Assembly (NCBI RefSeq): GCF_030063185.1
Contig: NZ_JASISP010000027.1
Location: forward strand, 1 to 52,091
DNA length: 52,091 nt
DNA from: Arthrobacter sp. H35-D1
Lineage (GTDB): Bacteria > Actinomycetota > Actinomycetes > Actinomycetales > Micrococcaceae
Reading direction: 5' to 3'
In this document: positions 33,577-42,912 of the stretch, one piece after another
Position numbering within the stretch: position 1 is the stretch's first letter
Layout of the letters: every line of letters starts with the position of its first letter
Position numbers and translations under genes: made by a program
The notes under the pieces: model-generated
Database searches by the model: none
What the model was told of the DNA's origin: nothing
What the model saw: the letters and a program-made list of their open reading frames with translations, nothing else

Positions 33577-34812
33577 ATGGCTGAATTCTTTCCGTGGTGG
33601 GTGGGTGCCACTTATTTCCTGAACCTCTTCTTCCTGTTGCTGCTGGCACGAAGCGGACTGGAGGCGCTCTCCACCTTTCCCAAGCTGTGTTGGCATGACG
33701 ACCGCCCTCCCGGGCGGGAGTGGGTGCGGTTTTCCAAGAAGATGTACAGTGTGGATTCCCTCAAGCCGTGGTCGTCATCGGATGAAGTGGAGGCCTGGTC
33801 TCCGTTCATCACCCTTCCCGGGAAGAAGAACCTTGGGCTGGGCAGGCACTGGCACTGGCACTGGCACTTCATGAGCATCCACTTCTGGGTCCTGACGGGG
33901 GTTGTCTACCTTGCGATGGTTTTCGCCACAGGATACTGGCACTATTTGGTCCCAACGCACTGGTCGATCATCCCGGATTCCACCAACTCCGTCGGCACCT
34001 ATCTCCATTTCCAGATTCCGGCGATGATTCCGGGCGAACCGTTCGCGCCAGCCCCAAAGCTGGCTCATTTCACGGTGCTGGTCCTGCTCCTCGTGCTCCA
34101 TGTGGTGATTACCTGGTTATCGTTGCGTTATCGGCGACGGACGCACCGTCTGCTGGGAATCATGGTCAACCCTTTTGAGCGGGCCGTGTCAAAGTCATTT
34201 CTCTCGCGTGAAAGCTTCAGGCCCAAGGACATTTCGCCCTACTTCAGGGTCAATGGCTATCCTCCAACCAGCGCGAACTATAAGCAGCTGGCTGCAGACG
34301 AATTTCGGGACTACCAATTGTCGATCGGCGGCCTTGTTGCGAACCCGATTTCCCTTTCCTTGGAAGAGTTGCGCCGGGTTGGCGAGCAGACAAAAATCAC
34401 CAAGCACAATTGCATCCAGGGCTGGACAGCCGTCGCCCAATGGGGCGGGGTGCCGCTGGCTCGCATAATTGAGCTTGTCGAACCGCAGGAGACGGCCAAG
34501 CTCATCGTGTTCTATGCCTTTGATGACAAGGGCCTGACAAGAGGGGAAGGCCTGTACGGGTTCTTCTACGGCACAATCCCCGTGCATTTGGCCAAGAATC
34601 CGCAATCGATCCTAGTTCTGGAGATGAACGGGGAATCCCTGCCCATTGAACACGGCGCACCCGTGCGGGTCCGTCTTGAAACACAGCTTGGTTTCAAAAT
34701 GGTCAAGTGGGTGTGCGCCATTGAATTTGTTGAGGACTACAGGGACATCGGCCTGGGCCAGGGCGGCTGGCGAGAGGACCAACAATTTTATGCCAACGCC
34801 GCGGGCATTTAG
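33577..34812 (+). CDS. Membrane-anchored molybdopterin (sulfite oxidase-type) oxidoreductase with heme-b-like domain
   Basis: About 411 residues from the ATG at 33577 (GGAA upstream). The N-terminal half has about four membrane helices and the unusual histidine run RHWHWHWHFMSIHFW, plus GYWHYLVP and HVVITWLSL, which look like b-type heme ligands as in cytochrome b561-type or NarI-like subunits. The C-terminal half is a sulfite oxidase/MsrP-type molybdopterin domain with SLEELRRVGEQ, the cofactor cysteine in HNCIQGWTAVAQW, YGFFYGTIPVHLAKNP, and FKMVKWV. The fusion would pass electrons between a cytoplasmic or external substrate and quinone. The substrate is unknown. It probably shares a transcript with pyruvate oxidase. 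Confidence 0.82.
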   Translation: MAEFFPWWVGATYFLNLFFLLLLARSGLEALSTFPKLCWHDDRPPGREWVRFSKKMYSVDSLKPWSSSDEVEAWSPFITLPGKKNLGLGRHWHWHWHFMSIHFWVLTGVVYLAMVFATGYWHYLVPTHWSIIPDSTNSVGTYLHFQIPAMIPGEPFAPAPKLAHFTVLVLLLVLHVVITWLSLRYRRRTHRLLGIMVNPFERAVSKSFLSRESFRPKDISPYFRVNGYPPTSANYKQLAADEFRDYQLSIGGLVANPISLSLEELRRVGEQTKITKHNCIQGWTAVAQWGGVPLARIIELVEPQETAKLIVFYAFDDKGLTRGEGLYGFFYGTIPVHLAKNPQSILVLEMNGESLPIEHGAPVRVRLETQLGFKMVKWVCAIEFVEDYRDIGLGQGGWREDQQFYANAAGI

Positions 34813-34878
34813 ATCCTCGTCCAGGGCGCCGGTTTCGGCACTCGGGGCGGAACACAATGGAATCGAGGATGAATCACA

Positions 34879-36651
34879 ATGGTGAACGCGAAGGAAAGCT
34901 GGCAGTTCCCACCGCATGTACTACGGGAGTATGCACTGATCGCCGACGGTGAACGTGGAATCCTCGTTGGGCCCAAGGGCGACTTTGTCTGGATGTGTTT
35001 TCCTCGCTGGGACTCGGATGCGATCTTTTCCTCCCTGATCGGCGGCCACGGCAGCTACGCCATCACGCCTCGCGACAGGTTTGTCTGGGGCGGCTATTAC
35101 GAGGAGGGCTCGCTCATCTGGCACAGCAGGTGGGTCACCGAGAGCGGCATTGTCGAATGCCGCGAGGCGTTGGCGTTTCCTGCAGAACCCGGCCATGCGG
35201 TGGTCTTGCGGCGAGTCGTGGCGGTCGACGGCGACGCCCACGTCAGGGTCGTCTTGGACCCCAGGGCGGGGTTTGGCCACCATGGAGTCCGCTCGCTGGC
35301 GCGCGAGGATGGGGTCTGGACCGGACGCACCGATTCCCTGCGAGTGCGGTGGCTGGGTGCCGACGACGCCCGCCCGGCAGCCGGAAGCGGAGCCCCGGCC
35401 TTGGCGATGGATATGACGCTGCGCGCTGGTGAACATCATGACTTCGTGCTGGAACTCGGCGAAGGACCGCTGCCTGAAGAGCTCATTGTTCCGGACGCTG
35501 CCTGGGAAGCTACTGCCTCTGCGTGGCAGGCGGCGGTTCCAGAGTCCTCCGAGACGATCGCTCCCCGCGATTCCCGCCATGCCTACGCAGTTCTGCGCGG
35601 ATTGACCAGCACCGGCGGCGGCATGGTCGCTGCGGCGACCATGAGTTTGCCGGAGCGGGCAAGACAGGGCCGCAACTACGACTACAGGTATGTGTGGATC
35701 CGGGACCAGTGCTTCACCGGGGAAGCCGTCGCAGCCGCCGGCCCGTACCCGCTGCTCGATGATGCTGTCCGGTTCGTGTCGGCGCGGCTGCTGGAAGACG
35801 GCCCCAACCTGAAGCCGGCCTACACCACCCTCGGCGGCCCCGTCCCAGGGCAACGGTTGCTCAAACTGCCTGGCTATCCCGGTGGATCAGATATCGCCGG
35901 CAACCATGTCAACGCCCAATTCCAGCTTGATGCGTTGGGTGAGTCTCTGCTGCTGCTTGCCGCCGCAGCCAGCCACGACCACCTTGATGCCGATGGCTGG
36001 CGCGCAGCCCTGGCTGCTGCCGACGCCATCGCTGCCCGCTGGCAGGACGCGGAGGCGGGAATTTGGGAACTCGAAGACAAGAACTGGACGGAAAGCCGGC
36101 TGATCTGTGTGGCAGGGCTGCGTGCGATCAGCAAACGTGGGGCACCCAGCGGACGCATCGGCGACTGGCTGGCATTGGCCGAGAGGATTCTTGCCGAGAC
36201 TGCAGCCAGCTCAACGCATACCAGTGGACGCTGGCAGCGGGCGCCCGACGACGAGCGAAACGATTCCGCGCTGTTGTTGCCCCCGATCCGCGGAGGGGTT
36301 GCGGCGGATGACCCCCGCACCCTGGCGACACTGCACAGCGTGGAGGAGGAGCTCGGTGCCGACAGCTACCTCTACCGGTTCCGTCAGAATGCGGGCCCCC
36401 TCGAGGGCGCCGAGGGAGCCTTCCTGCTCTGCGGATTCACCATGGCGCTGGCCCAACACCAGCAAGGCCGCGAAGTCGCGGCGACGCGTTGGTTTGAACG
36501 AAACCGCGCCGCGTGCGGTCCCCCTGGCTTGTACTCGGAAGAATTCGATGTGACCCAGCGCCAGCTGCGGGGCAATCTGCCACAGGCCTTCGTCCATGCG
36601 CTCATGCTGGAGTGCTCGGCCAGGCTTGCCAAGCCTTGGGAGACGCACTAG
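34879..36651 (+). CDS. GH15 glucoamylase/trehalase-like protein
   Basis: A 590-residue protein with the N-terminal beta-sandwich domain (LREYALIADGERGILVG, then FVWMCFPRWDS) and the (alpha/alpha)6 catalytic domain (YDYRYVWIRDQCF, NAQFQLDALGE, GIWELEDKNWTESRL). The usual general-acid position falls in IWELED, and a second acidic pair occurs in LYSEEFD. The common GIWE then H-W motif is altered here (ELEDKNW), so substrate preference may differ from trehalase-type homologues. There is no signal peptide. The start ATG at 34879 lies 67 bases after the molybdo-oxidoreductase stop. Confidence 0.85.
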   Translation: MVNAKESWQFPPHVLREYALIADGERGILVGPKGDFVWMCFPRWDSDAIFSSLIGGHGSYAITPRDRFVWGGYYEEGSLIWHSRWVTESGIVECREALAFPAEPGHAVVLRRVVAVDGDAHVRVVLDPRAGFGHHGVRSLAREDGVWTGRTDSLRVRWLGADDARPAAGSGAPALAMDMTLRAGEHHDFVLELGEGPLPEELIVPDAAWEATASAWQAAVPESSETIAPRDSRHAYAVLRGLTSTGGGMVAAATMSLPERARQGRNYDYRYVWIRDQCFTGEAVAAAGPYPLLDDAVRFVSARLLEDGPNLKPAYTTLGGPVPGQRLLKLPGYPGGSDIAGNHVNAQFQLDALGESLLLLAAAASHDHLDADGWRAALAAADAIAARWQDAEAGIWELEDKNWTESRLICVAGLRAISKRGAPSGRIGDWLALAERILAETAASSTHTSGRWQRAPDDERNDSALLLPPIRGGVAADDPRTLATLHSVEEELGADSYLYRFRQNAGPLEGAEGAFLLCGFTMALAQHQQGREVAATRWFERNRAACGPPGLYSEEFDVTQRQLRGNLPQAFVHALMLECSARLAKPWETH

Positions 36652-37186
36652 AAAACCCGGGTATGGACACTGCCGGAGGTCCACACCGCCGTCAGTGTCT
36701 CATGCTGGACTCAGCGCGCAAGGCGGCGCTGACGGAGGGTGCTTGCCAGTCCTGCGGCAACGGCTGTGGGGCTGCCGCCGAGCATGGGTCGGTCGCGGGT
36801 GATGGCAGTGACGGTCCGCTGGTCGGCCCCCGGGCCGAACCCGCGCATCAGCCGGGCCCTGACATGCCCAATTCGTTCGTTCGGTGTCTTCGCGCCGGGC
36901 ACCGGACTGTTGGCACCGCCGGGAGCTGCCCCGGCAATGGAATCCTCCGCGCACCGAGGCAGGCGACCTCAGTCAACGGTTTGAGCGCGTCCGGCCTGAT
37001 CTCAAGAAATGGTGCGAAGACGGACGTGAAAGCTACGTTGATCCACACACCGATCGGACCGAACGCCCGGGAAGTCGTCCGCCCGTTGCCGGCACTGGCT
37101 CCGGTATTCACAACAGTCTGCGGGTGGTTATGGAATGCCTGCTTTCCGCCGGCCCTCTGCCGACATGTGGGAACGTTTGGGGATCT
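36652..37186. other. Gene-poor gap with possible gene remnant
   Basis: About 535 bases between convergent genes. On the minus strand two neighbouring frames (about 36848-37111 with SRAFGPIGVWINVAFTSVF, and about 36711-36902 with HVRARLMRGFGPGADQ) read like parts of one decayed protein, but I do not recognise a family. No promoter or strong hairpin was found. Confidence 0.35.
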
Positions 37187-38358
37187 TCAAGTTCCGGAAT
37201 CATCGCGTTGGCCGCCGTGACCCTCAACTGCACGGCCAATCCGTTCAGCCCATCCTTGGAGATCCTCCTGGTATTCAGGCACGGCCGCGTCGATGAGGTC
37301 TGCCAGCATGCCTGCCAGGCGGCCGGGCACTTGGGCGGCGCCGGAACCGTACTGCCAGATCTCTCCGACGGCCAAGTCCAGAAAATCTGCGTAGCTGTAT
37401 TGGGGGATCGTCAGCCGAACCACTGCGTCCGCGTCGGCCCATCGGCCGCCGGGAAGCTGGCAGATGGCCAGTCGCCGCAAGAGGTCGTGCAGGACATCAA
37501 GGCACTGGCACGCCGTTGTGGGGTCGTCGATTGCCGGTGACAACGCCCGCTCGGCAATGTCGACAAGCTGGCGAAAGCTAAAAGCAAGGTCCTGTTCAGA
37601 CGTTCGTTCAGTGTCCTGGGCAACGTGTGCCAGGATCTCCACATCGAGTGAACTTTCGTGCCGGGCTGCGTCCGTTCCCGTGTCCCCTTGGTACTGCTGG
37701 ACACTGAACAATGGCGCAGCGGCCGGCACAAAATCGTCCACTCGCACCGTCAGCGCCAACAGGCACCCCGATTCCGCTGCGACTTGCACAAGGCGTGCTT
37801 CGTTGACGGCAACAACCACACTGGCGCCAGGGGCAACCATGCCCCCGCGAAACTGCTTGGCCCCCGTTGAGGGAGGCGCCGTCCCCGGCGTCCCCTCGCC
37901 GTAGCGTCGTTCCACAGTGTGCCGCGCTTCAATTCCTAGATCTGTCGCAATCGTTGCCACCCGGATCAGATGGGATATCCGTGCCAAGCAGCCGATGAAA
38001 AAGGCAACGCTGGCAAGCACGAAGACAAAGGCCACACTCACCGCAATCCGCGGCACGAAAGGAGGCTCGGTGTCAGCACCCGGCACTGACCGTTGCACCA
38101 TCATCGAAAAGACGAGTCCGGTGAAGGAGATCATGGCAGTCACGATGGAGGAAAGCAGGCTGCGAGCGCCAGCGGGCTCGCCTGGGTAAAAGAACTCGGC
38201 GCCTTCGTTCGTGTCCAAGGCCCGATCCACCGTGATCAGTACCAGCGCCAAACGATCGATGCGAGGACACAGAGCGCCGGCACCAACCAAAATGTGGAAC
38301 GGATTTTGCCCCGCACGCGTTCCACGGAGGCGAAAGGCCCCGACTGCCTGCTGCCCAT
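37187..38358 (-). pseudogene. DUF2254 membrane protein gene, frameshifted and internally deleted
   Basis: The likely start is the ATG at 38358, encoding MGSRQSGPFASVERVRGKIR, an N-terminal TM segment (STFWLVPALCVLAS), and a stop (WRWY then TGA). The rest of the family, starting ALVLITVDRALDTNEG, continues in another frame, so a frameshift lies near 38250. Further on, ISFTGLVFSMMV joins directly to PFVPRIAVSVAFVF, so about 45 residues containing the usual LQLASSQFSPR segment are missing. The C-terminal cytosolic part (FRQLVDIAERALSPAIDDP) is intact. Function of DUF2254 is unknown. Confidence 0.75.
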
Positions 38359-38439
38359 GGCTAGTTCCGCTCCAGCCTGGGTGGGTCGGGGCCAGCCGCC
38401 ACCGCCTGGAAATGGCCGTTTCCGGGGTGGGTGGTGTTC

Positions 38440-39357
38440 CTAGGCATAGGGTTCGATCCCCCAGCGTGCACTGTGTCCCTGGCCCGGATCGAGCGTGAGC
38501 AAGCCGTCCCCGGAGTTGAAGGCGTTCGGCGCACACGTCATGGGTTCGACGCCGAGGCCGGTGCGTCGGCGTTCGGGCTGCGGCAAGGAATCGCCGGTAA
38601 AGACTTCAAGGTAGGGGTATCCCTCATCGGCCCACAGCGCCACCGCGGGCCCACTGGGCAGGTGCAACCTGACCCGCGCACGTCCATCTGGGCCGCGGTC
38701 CAGATCCGTGTAGGCCACATCGATTTTTCGGGCTCCGAGCAGTTCTTCGGTGCGCAAGTCATAGTGGGTGCCTTGGACCGGTTCCCGCCCGGTGGGAATG
38801 CCCACGGCATCGACGGGAAGGTAGAGCGAACCGGGAACCCGTGCATGTGCCGTGTCAATCGTCGGAGTTCCAACGCTGAGGTAGGGGTGTGCGCCGGTGC
38901 CGTAGGGACAAGGACCCTCGCCGAGATTCGTTGCGGTGGTGTGGACGCTCAATCCAGTGTCGTCCAGGCTGTAGTCGATCCGGCATTCGAGCACCCATGG
39001 CCAGCCCGGGCACGGGTACAGGATGTGCCCTAAGGAGACGTGGGCGCCGTCGTGCTCAAGCAGCTGCCAGGATGCCCATCGGGTGAGACCGTGGATGGCG
39101 CCGCTGAACGCCGGTTCGGTGAGATCGAGTTGGTGTTCAATGCCGTCCCAACCATATTTTCCATCCTTGACGCGGTTGGGCCACGGAATCAGCGAGTGCC
39201 CGCGCGCGCCGGTGCAGCTTTGGGTCTCGGGGTAACCGTCGATGACGGGGCGTGCACCTGCCATGTACGACCTCAGCCCTGCGCCCACTTCTGTGACGAC
39301 TACAACCTGCTCGCCGTGGCGTAGCTCGATCTGGCGTCCTGATGGTGCCGTGTACAT
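38440..39357 (-). CDS. Aldose 1-epimerase family protein
   Basis: A 305-residue cytoplasmic mutarotase of the galactose mutarotase-like fold. Active-site features are the histidine in IHGLTRW, the second histidine in GTGAHPYLSV, and the glutamate in GLGVEPMTC. The start ATG at 39357 has GAGGAG upstream. It lies at the 3' end of the minus-strand set with the GMC oxidoreductase, consistent with supplying the correct sugar anomer for oxidation, by inference. Confidence 0.9.
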   Translation of the reverse strand: MYTAPSGRQIELRHGEQVVVVTEVGAGLRSYMAGARPVIDGYPETQSCTGARGHSLIPWPNRVKDGKYGWDGIEHQLDLTEPAFSGAIHGLTRWASWQLLEHDGAHVSLGHILYPCPGWPWVLECRIDYSLDDTGLSVHTTATNLGEGPCPYGTGAHPYLSVGTPTIDTAHARVPGSLYLPVDAVGIPTGREPVQGTHYDLRTEELLGARKIDVAYTDLDRGPDGRARVRLHLPSGPAVALWADEGYPYLEVFTGDSLPQPERRRTGLGVEPMTCAPNAFNSGDGLLTLDPGQGHSARWGIEPYA

Positions 39358-39383
39358 TGCTGCTCCTCGCTGATTGTGGGCTC

Positions 39384-39934
39384 CTACCGCACCCGGAATT
39401 GTTCGACGTCACTGCTGCGCAAGTCCAGTCCGTTGCCCGGGGCCGAGCTGTCAGGGGTGATCGTGCCTCCCTGCGGGTCCAAGGTGCCGTCAAAGAACAG
39501 CGTTTCGATCCGCACCTGGTCGTGGAACCACTCAAGGTGGCGCAAGTTGGGGGTTGCTGCAGCGACATGGGCGTGGAGGCGGGGCCTCCGCAGCGGGAGT
39601 CGTCGATCTGAAGACAATTCACGGCCTGCGCATCGCACATGCGTCGGAAATGGACCAGATCGAACCCGTATTCTCCGGCCGCGACGTCGGCGGAGACGGA
39701 ATTGCGAATATCCCGCAACCCGTCCAAGTCGTTCGAGGACACCGGCTCCTCGAACCAACGCACGTCCTGGGCGGCGGCTCCATAGGTCCAGCCCATGCCG
39801 ATGGTGACGCCAGAGACGATGCGCACCAAGACCATGGTGGTTGAATCCCACGCGGTGGTGCCAGCTGATTCAGGAGCGTCCGTGGGAACAGTGAACACGC
39901 TAACATCGACAGTGTCGATGGCCGGATCTTTCAT
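39384..39934 (-). pseudogene. Enolase-superfamily (mandelate racemase-like) gene remnant
   Basis: The ATG at 39934 overlaps the GMC oxidoreductase stop (ATGA). The frame encodes an N-terminal piece (VSVFTVPTDAPES then TTMVLVRI), jumps to the barrel (QDVRWFEEPVSSNDLDGL, then FRRMCDAQAVNCLQIDDSRCGG), then shifts frame and jumps again to LHAHVAAATPNLRHLEWFHD and the normal C-terminus (TPDSSAPGNGLDLR). More than 150 residues, including the catalytic KxK region, are absent. The end is TAG at 39384. It cannot be active. Confidence 0.8.
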
Positions 39935-41577
39935 GACTGCCGCACTTGCCCTGCACGGCTGCCGGTGGTCATCCTGTCTGCAGCGCGGGCTGCGATGGCC
40001 ATGATGGTCAGCGCAGGGTTCGCGCTGCCCTCGGTGGGCAACACGCTTCCGTCGGCGATGTAAAGGTTCGGCACGGCGAAGCTGCGGCAGTCGCCGTCGA
40101 CCACGCCGCTGTGTTCGTCGGATCCCATCCGCGCCCCGCCCACCAGGTGGGCGTAGCGGTTGATGGTGATCACCTCATCCGCCCCCGCCGCTTGCAGGAT
40201 ATTCTCCATCACGGATTGGGCGGCACTCATCAGCTGCCGGTCGTTCTCGCACCGGGAATAGTTGAAATGTGCTACCGGCAGGCCATGGCGGTCCTTCTCG
40301 TCGGATAAGAAGACTCGGTTCTCCGGCAGGGGAAGGAACTCACACAGTGCTCCCAGACAGGACCAGTGTACGTAGTCGCTCATGTACTGGCGCAACCCGG
40401 CACCCCAGTGGCCTTGCGCGGCCACATGCTCGGCCCAAGTGATCGGCAGCGGCGACACCGTTTGAATCGAAAAGCCTCGTTTGTAGCTCTTCGTCGGGTC
40501 CGTCTCGTAAAAATCTTCGGTGCTGACCTCCGGAGGCGGCCCCTTCCACATGCGAACCTCGGCGTCGAATCGTCCGGCGGTCTGCGGTGCTCCCTGGACC
40601 ATCAGGTAGCGGCCCACCAGGTCGAAGTCGTTGCACAGGCCTTCAGGGAACCGGGTGGATGTCGAGTTGAGGAGCAGCCGCGGCGTCTCGATGGAGTATC
40701 CGGCAACCACAACCATCCTGGCCCGCTGGATGCGCTCGCGCCCACGCAGGTTGTAGTGCACACCGGTGGCTTTGCCGGTGTGCCCGTCCACTTCGATTCG
40801 GGTCACCATCGAGTCTGCGCGGACCTCGGCCCCGTGCGCCAACGCATCCGGGATGTGGGTGATCAGCGGAGATGCCTTCGCGTTCACTTTGCAGCCCTGC
40901 AAACAAAAACCTCGGTAGATGCAGTGCGGCCGGTTGCCGAAGCGTCCGTTGCTGATGGCCACAGGCCCCACTTTGGCGGTGACGCCGCAGGCAAGGGCGC
41001 CGCGCAGGAACATGTCCCCGTTGCCGGACACGGGATGGGGACGCTGCGGGTATGAGTGGGGGTCCCCCCACGGCCAGTTGTCACCTGCCACCGGAAGTTC
41101 TTCTTCGATGTCGACGTAATAGTTTTTGAGATCCTTATATTCCAGCGGCCAGTCGGCGCCGACTCCGTCGGTGCTGTGGATGCGAAAGTCGCTCGGGTGG
41201 AACCGAGGCACGTAGCCGGCGTAGTGGATCATTGAGCCGCCCACTCCCCTGCCGGAGTTGTTGGATCCCAGCGGAACCGGGTCCTGGCCACCTATCACCC
41301 GCGGCTCCGTCCAGTACAAGTGGTGGGAACCTGCTTCATCGGAAACCCAATCTTTTTCCGGATCCCAGAACGGGCCGGCATCCATCGCCACAACGCTCCA
41401 GCCGGCCCTGGCCAGCCGCTGCGCCATCGTTGAGCCACCCGCGCCGCACCCCACAATGACGACATCCACTTCCTCGTTGTCGCCGAAGCGGCGCATGTCA
41501 TCGCGGAGACCATGGTTGATGCCCGGTCCGGCCGGAAGCAGCCACGCTGATTCGTTGCGATCGCGGACGCGGTTCAT
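39931..41577 (-). CDS. GMC family oxidoreductase, gluconate 2-dehydrogenase flavoprotein-like
   Basis: A 549-residue FAD enzyme. The ADP-binding motif is VVIVGCGAGGSTMAQRLA (about residues 39-56), with HLYWTEPRVIGG and GRGVGGSMIHYAGY following as in GMC family members. The C-terminus has the catalytic histidine region HLVGGARMG and YIADGSVLPT. Its partner gene (subunit 3) overlaps its start by four bases, which matches gluconate 2-dehydrogenase-type enzymes that oxidise sugar or polyol substrates and pass electrons to a cytochrome. No third cytochrome subunit is found. The ATG at 41577 has AAGGGAA upstream; further upstream frame is antisense or part of the neighbour. Confidence 0.9.
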   Translation of the reverse strand: MNRVRDRNESAWLLPAGPGINHGLRDDMRRFGDNEEVDVVIVGCGAGGSTMAQRLARAGWSVVAMDAGPFWDPEKDWVSDEAGSHHLYWTEPRVIGGQDPVPLGSNNSGRGVGGSMIHYAGYVPRFHPSDFRIHSTDGVGADWPLEYKDLKNYYVDIEEELPVAGDNWPWGDPHSYPQRPHPVSGNGDMFLRGALACGVTAKVGPVAISNGRFGNRPHCIYRGFCLQGCKVNAKASPLITHIPDALAHGAEVRADSMVTRIEVDGHTGKATGVHYNLRGRERIQRARMVVVAGYSIETPRLLLNSTSTRFPEGLCNDFDLVGRYLMVQGAPQTAGRFDAEVRMWKGPPPEVSTEDFYETDPTKSYKRGFSIQTVSPLPITWAEHVAAQGHWGAGLRQYMSDYVHWSCLGALCEFLPLPENRVFLSDEKDRHGLPVAHFNYSRCENDRQLMSAAQSVMENILQAAGADEVITINRYAHLVGGARMGSDEHSGVVDGDCRSFAVPNLYIADGSVLPTEGSANPALTIMAIAARAADRMTTGSRAGQVRQS

Positions 41578-42215
41578 GAGGTTCCCTTGCCGAGCGGGTC
41601 CTGTCCGGGATGGGCGTCGGTGACCTCGAACGACTCCAGTCTGTTGACGCCCATGTTCTTGTAGCCGCGCGGATAGGCGGGGCCGGCGAACCCTATCTCC
41701 TCCCACGCCAAGGGGTGGGAGTAGAAGGCCGTGCAGGCGTAGCGGGTCCACAGGCTCCATATCCGGGCGGCCGGGATGCCATGCCAATCCTCGGATCCCT
41801 TGTCCTGCACCGCCTGCAGAATGGCTGTCTGCTGTTCCCACGCAGCGTCGGCGAAGCTGCAACCGCTGTGTGCCATGGCATCTTCGTCGAGGGCGGCCAG
41901 GGAGTCCCGCCATGATTGGCCGTCGGGGGCCATACCCTCGTAGTGCCAACCGTCCGTCTGATCCTCAGCCAGACGAGCATCCACCATGTTCACCACGGGC
42001 ACCTTTGTCGGTTCCCGTTGGTCAAGCAACTGGTCGCAGACGGCAGTGGCGGTCGCCTCCTCTGCAGCGTCAAAAAAGCGAATATCCGGCGGCATGCCCA
42101 GACGCGAGACGACGACGGCTTTTGTAGTCTCATCCCAATGCTTTGACTGGGCCATCACATCGAAACCGGGGAATCGGCCGCCACCGGCATTTGAGCCCAG
42201 TGGAAGGCTGCTCAT
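41574..42215 (-). CDS. Gluconate 2-dehydrogenase subunit 3 family protein
   Basis: About 213 residues. The family pattern is seen in FFDAAEEATATAVCDQLLDQ, VNMVDARLAEDQTDGWHYE, and WSLWTRYACTAFYSHPLAWEEIGF with GPAYPRGY. Such subunits assist the GMC flavoprotein; in this family they are often needed for assembly or export. No twin-arginine signal is visible in this copy. The ATG at 42215 overlaps the stop of the upstream membrane protein gene by four bases, and its stop overlaps the GMC start. Confidence 0.87.
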   Translation of the reverse strand: MSSLPLGSNAGGGRFPGFDVMAQSKHWDETTKAVVVSRLGMPPDIRFFDAAEEATATAVCDQLLDQREPTKVPVVNMVDARLAEDQTDGWHYEGMAPDGQSWRDSLAALDEDAMAHSGCSFADAAWEQQTAILQAVQDKGSEDWHGIPAARIWSLWTRYACTAFYSHPLAWEEIGFAGPAYPRGYKNMGVNRLESFEVTDAHPGQDPLGKGTS

Positions 42216-42688
42216 TTTTCCCGCCGCAGTATTGCAGCCAAGAGACCCATGCCGCCCACCATGGTCACCAGCAGCGGAGCCATCAGTGGCGGGCCCATTT
42301 CCATGTTGTAGCGAAAATTTCTGAAGCCGCCGGGCTTTTGGTGGATTCCGCGTGCGTGCAGGTAAGTTCCCTGAACGCCGTTGGCAACGATAATCCCGGA
42401 GACCAATGGCAGGACGGTCTTCGCCAGCTTGTGGCTGAACACCCCGGAGATGCCCGCGGCTGCCCCGACGGGACCGAGTGCCACGGGAACCCACATCCAC
42501 TTGTTGCTGAAGCTTGCGCTGTCGTGTTCGAAGTAGATCTCGGCCGCGGTGACGAGGGCGCCAATGCCGCTCAGGCCTGCCAGACTGCGTTCGAAGCGCC
42601 CGGTCCTGACGTTTTTCACCATTCGGTCGATGCCGTAAGCCGCAATTGCAACTTCCTTGGCAGCAACATGTGGTGGGCGCTTAAACAT
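42212..42688 (-). CDS. Hypothetical membrane protein, first gene of the GMC operon
   Basis: A 158-residue protein with about four hydrophobic helices (SLAGLSGIGALVTAAEIYF, MWVPVALGPVGAAAGISG, TVLPLVSGIIVANGVQG, LMAPLLVTMVGGMGLLA). I recognise no characterised family, although similar proteins sit next to GMC/subunit 3 pairs in other actinobacteria. It could be a membrane anchor or quinone-facing partner. The ATG at 42688 has GGAG two bases and GGAGG eleven bases upstream. An in-frame open stretch continues upstream to 42823. The conserved promoter/leader copy B lies 225 bases upstream. Confidence 0.7.
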   Translation of the reverse strand: MFKRPPHVAAKEVAIAAYGIDRMVKNVRTGRFERSLAGLSGIGALVTAAEIYFEHDSASFSNKWMWVPVALGPVGAAAGISGVFSHKLAKTVLPLVSGIIVANGVQGTYLHARGIHQKPGGFRNFRYNMEMGPPLMAPLLVTMVGGMGLLAAILRREK

Positions 42689-42912
42689 GTCTCCTCTTTC
42701 CTCCGGCACTGGCAAAACGACAAGCTGGCCGCGTTCGTCGTCGAATCGCGCTGCAAGTCGCTGGGATCTGGCCGGTCCACCATAAAAAAGAACAGTGACC
42801 GGTCCGTTCGATCCTGCTTCCAAATGGAGCTCGGATTTCCGCGCAGGCTCTGCTGCAAATGGCGTGCACTGGGAGGTCCGCCGAACGGATCAACTGCAGG
42901 CAATCGCTGATG

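Noticed and set aside
31867-33696. A 609-codon minus-strand frame antisense to pyruvate oxidase
   Set aside because: Pyruvate oxidase motifs on the plus strand are complete, and the antisense protein has no recognisable domain.
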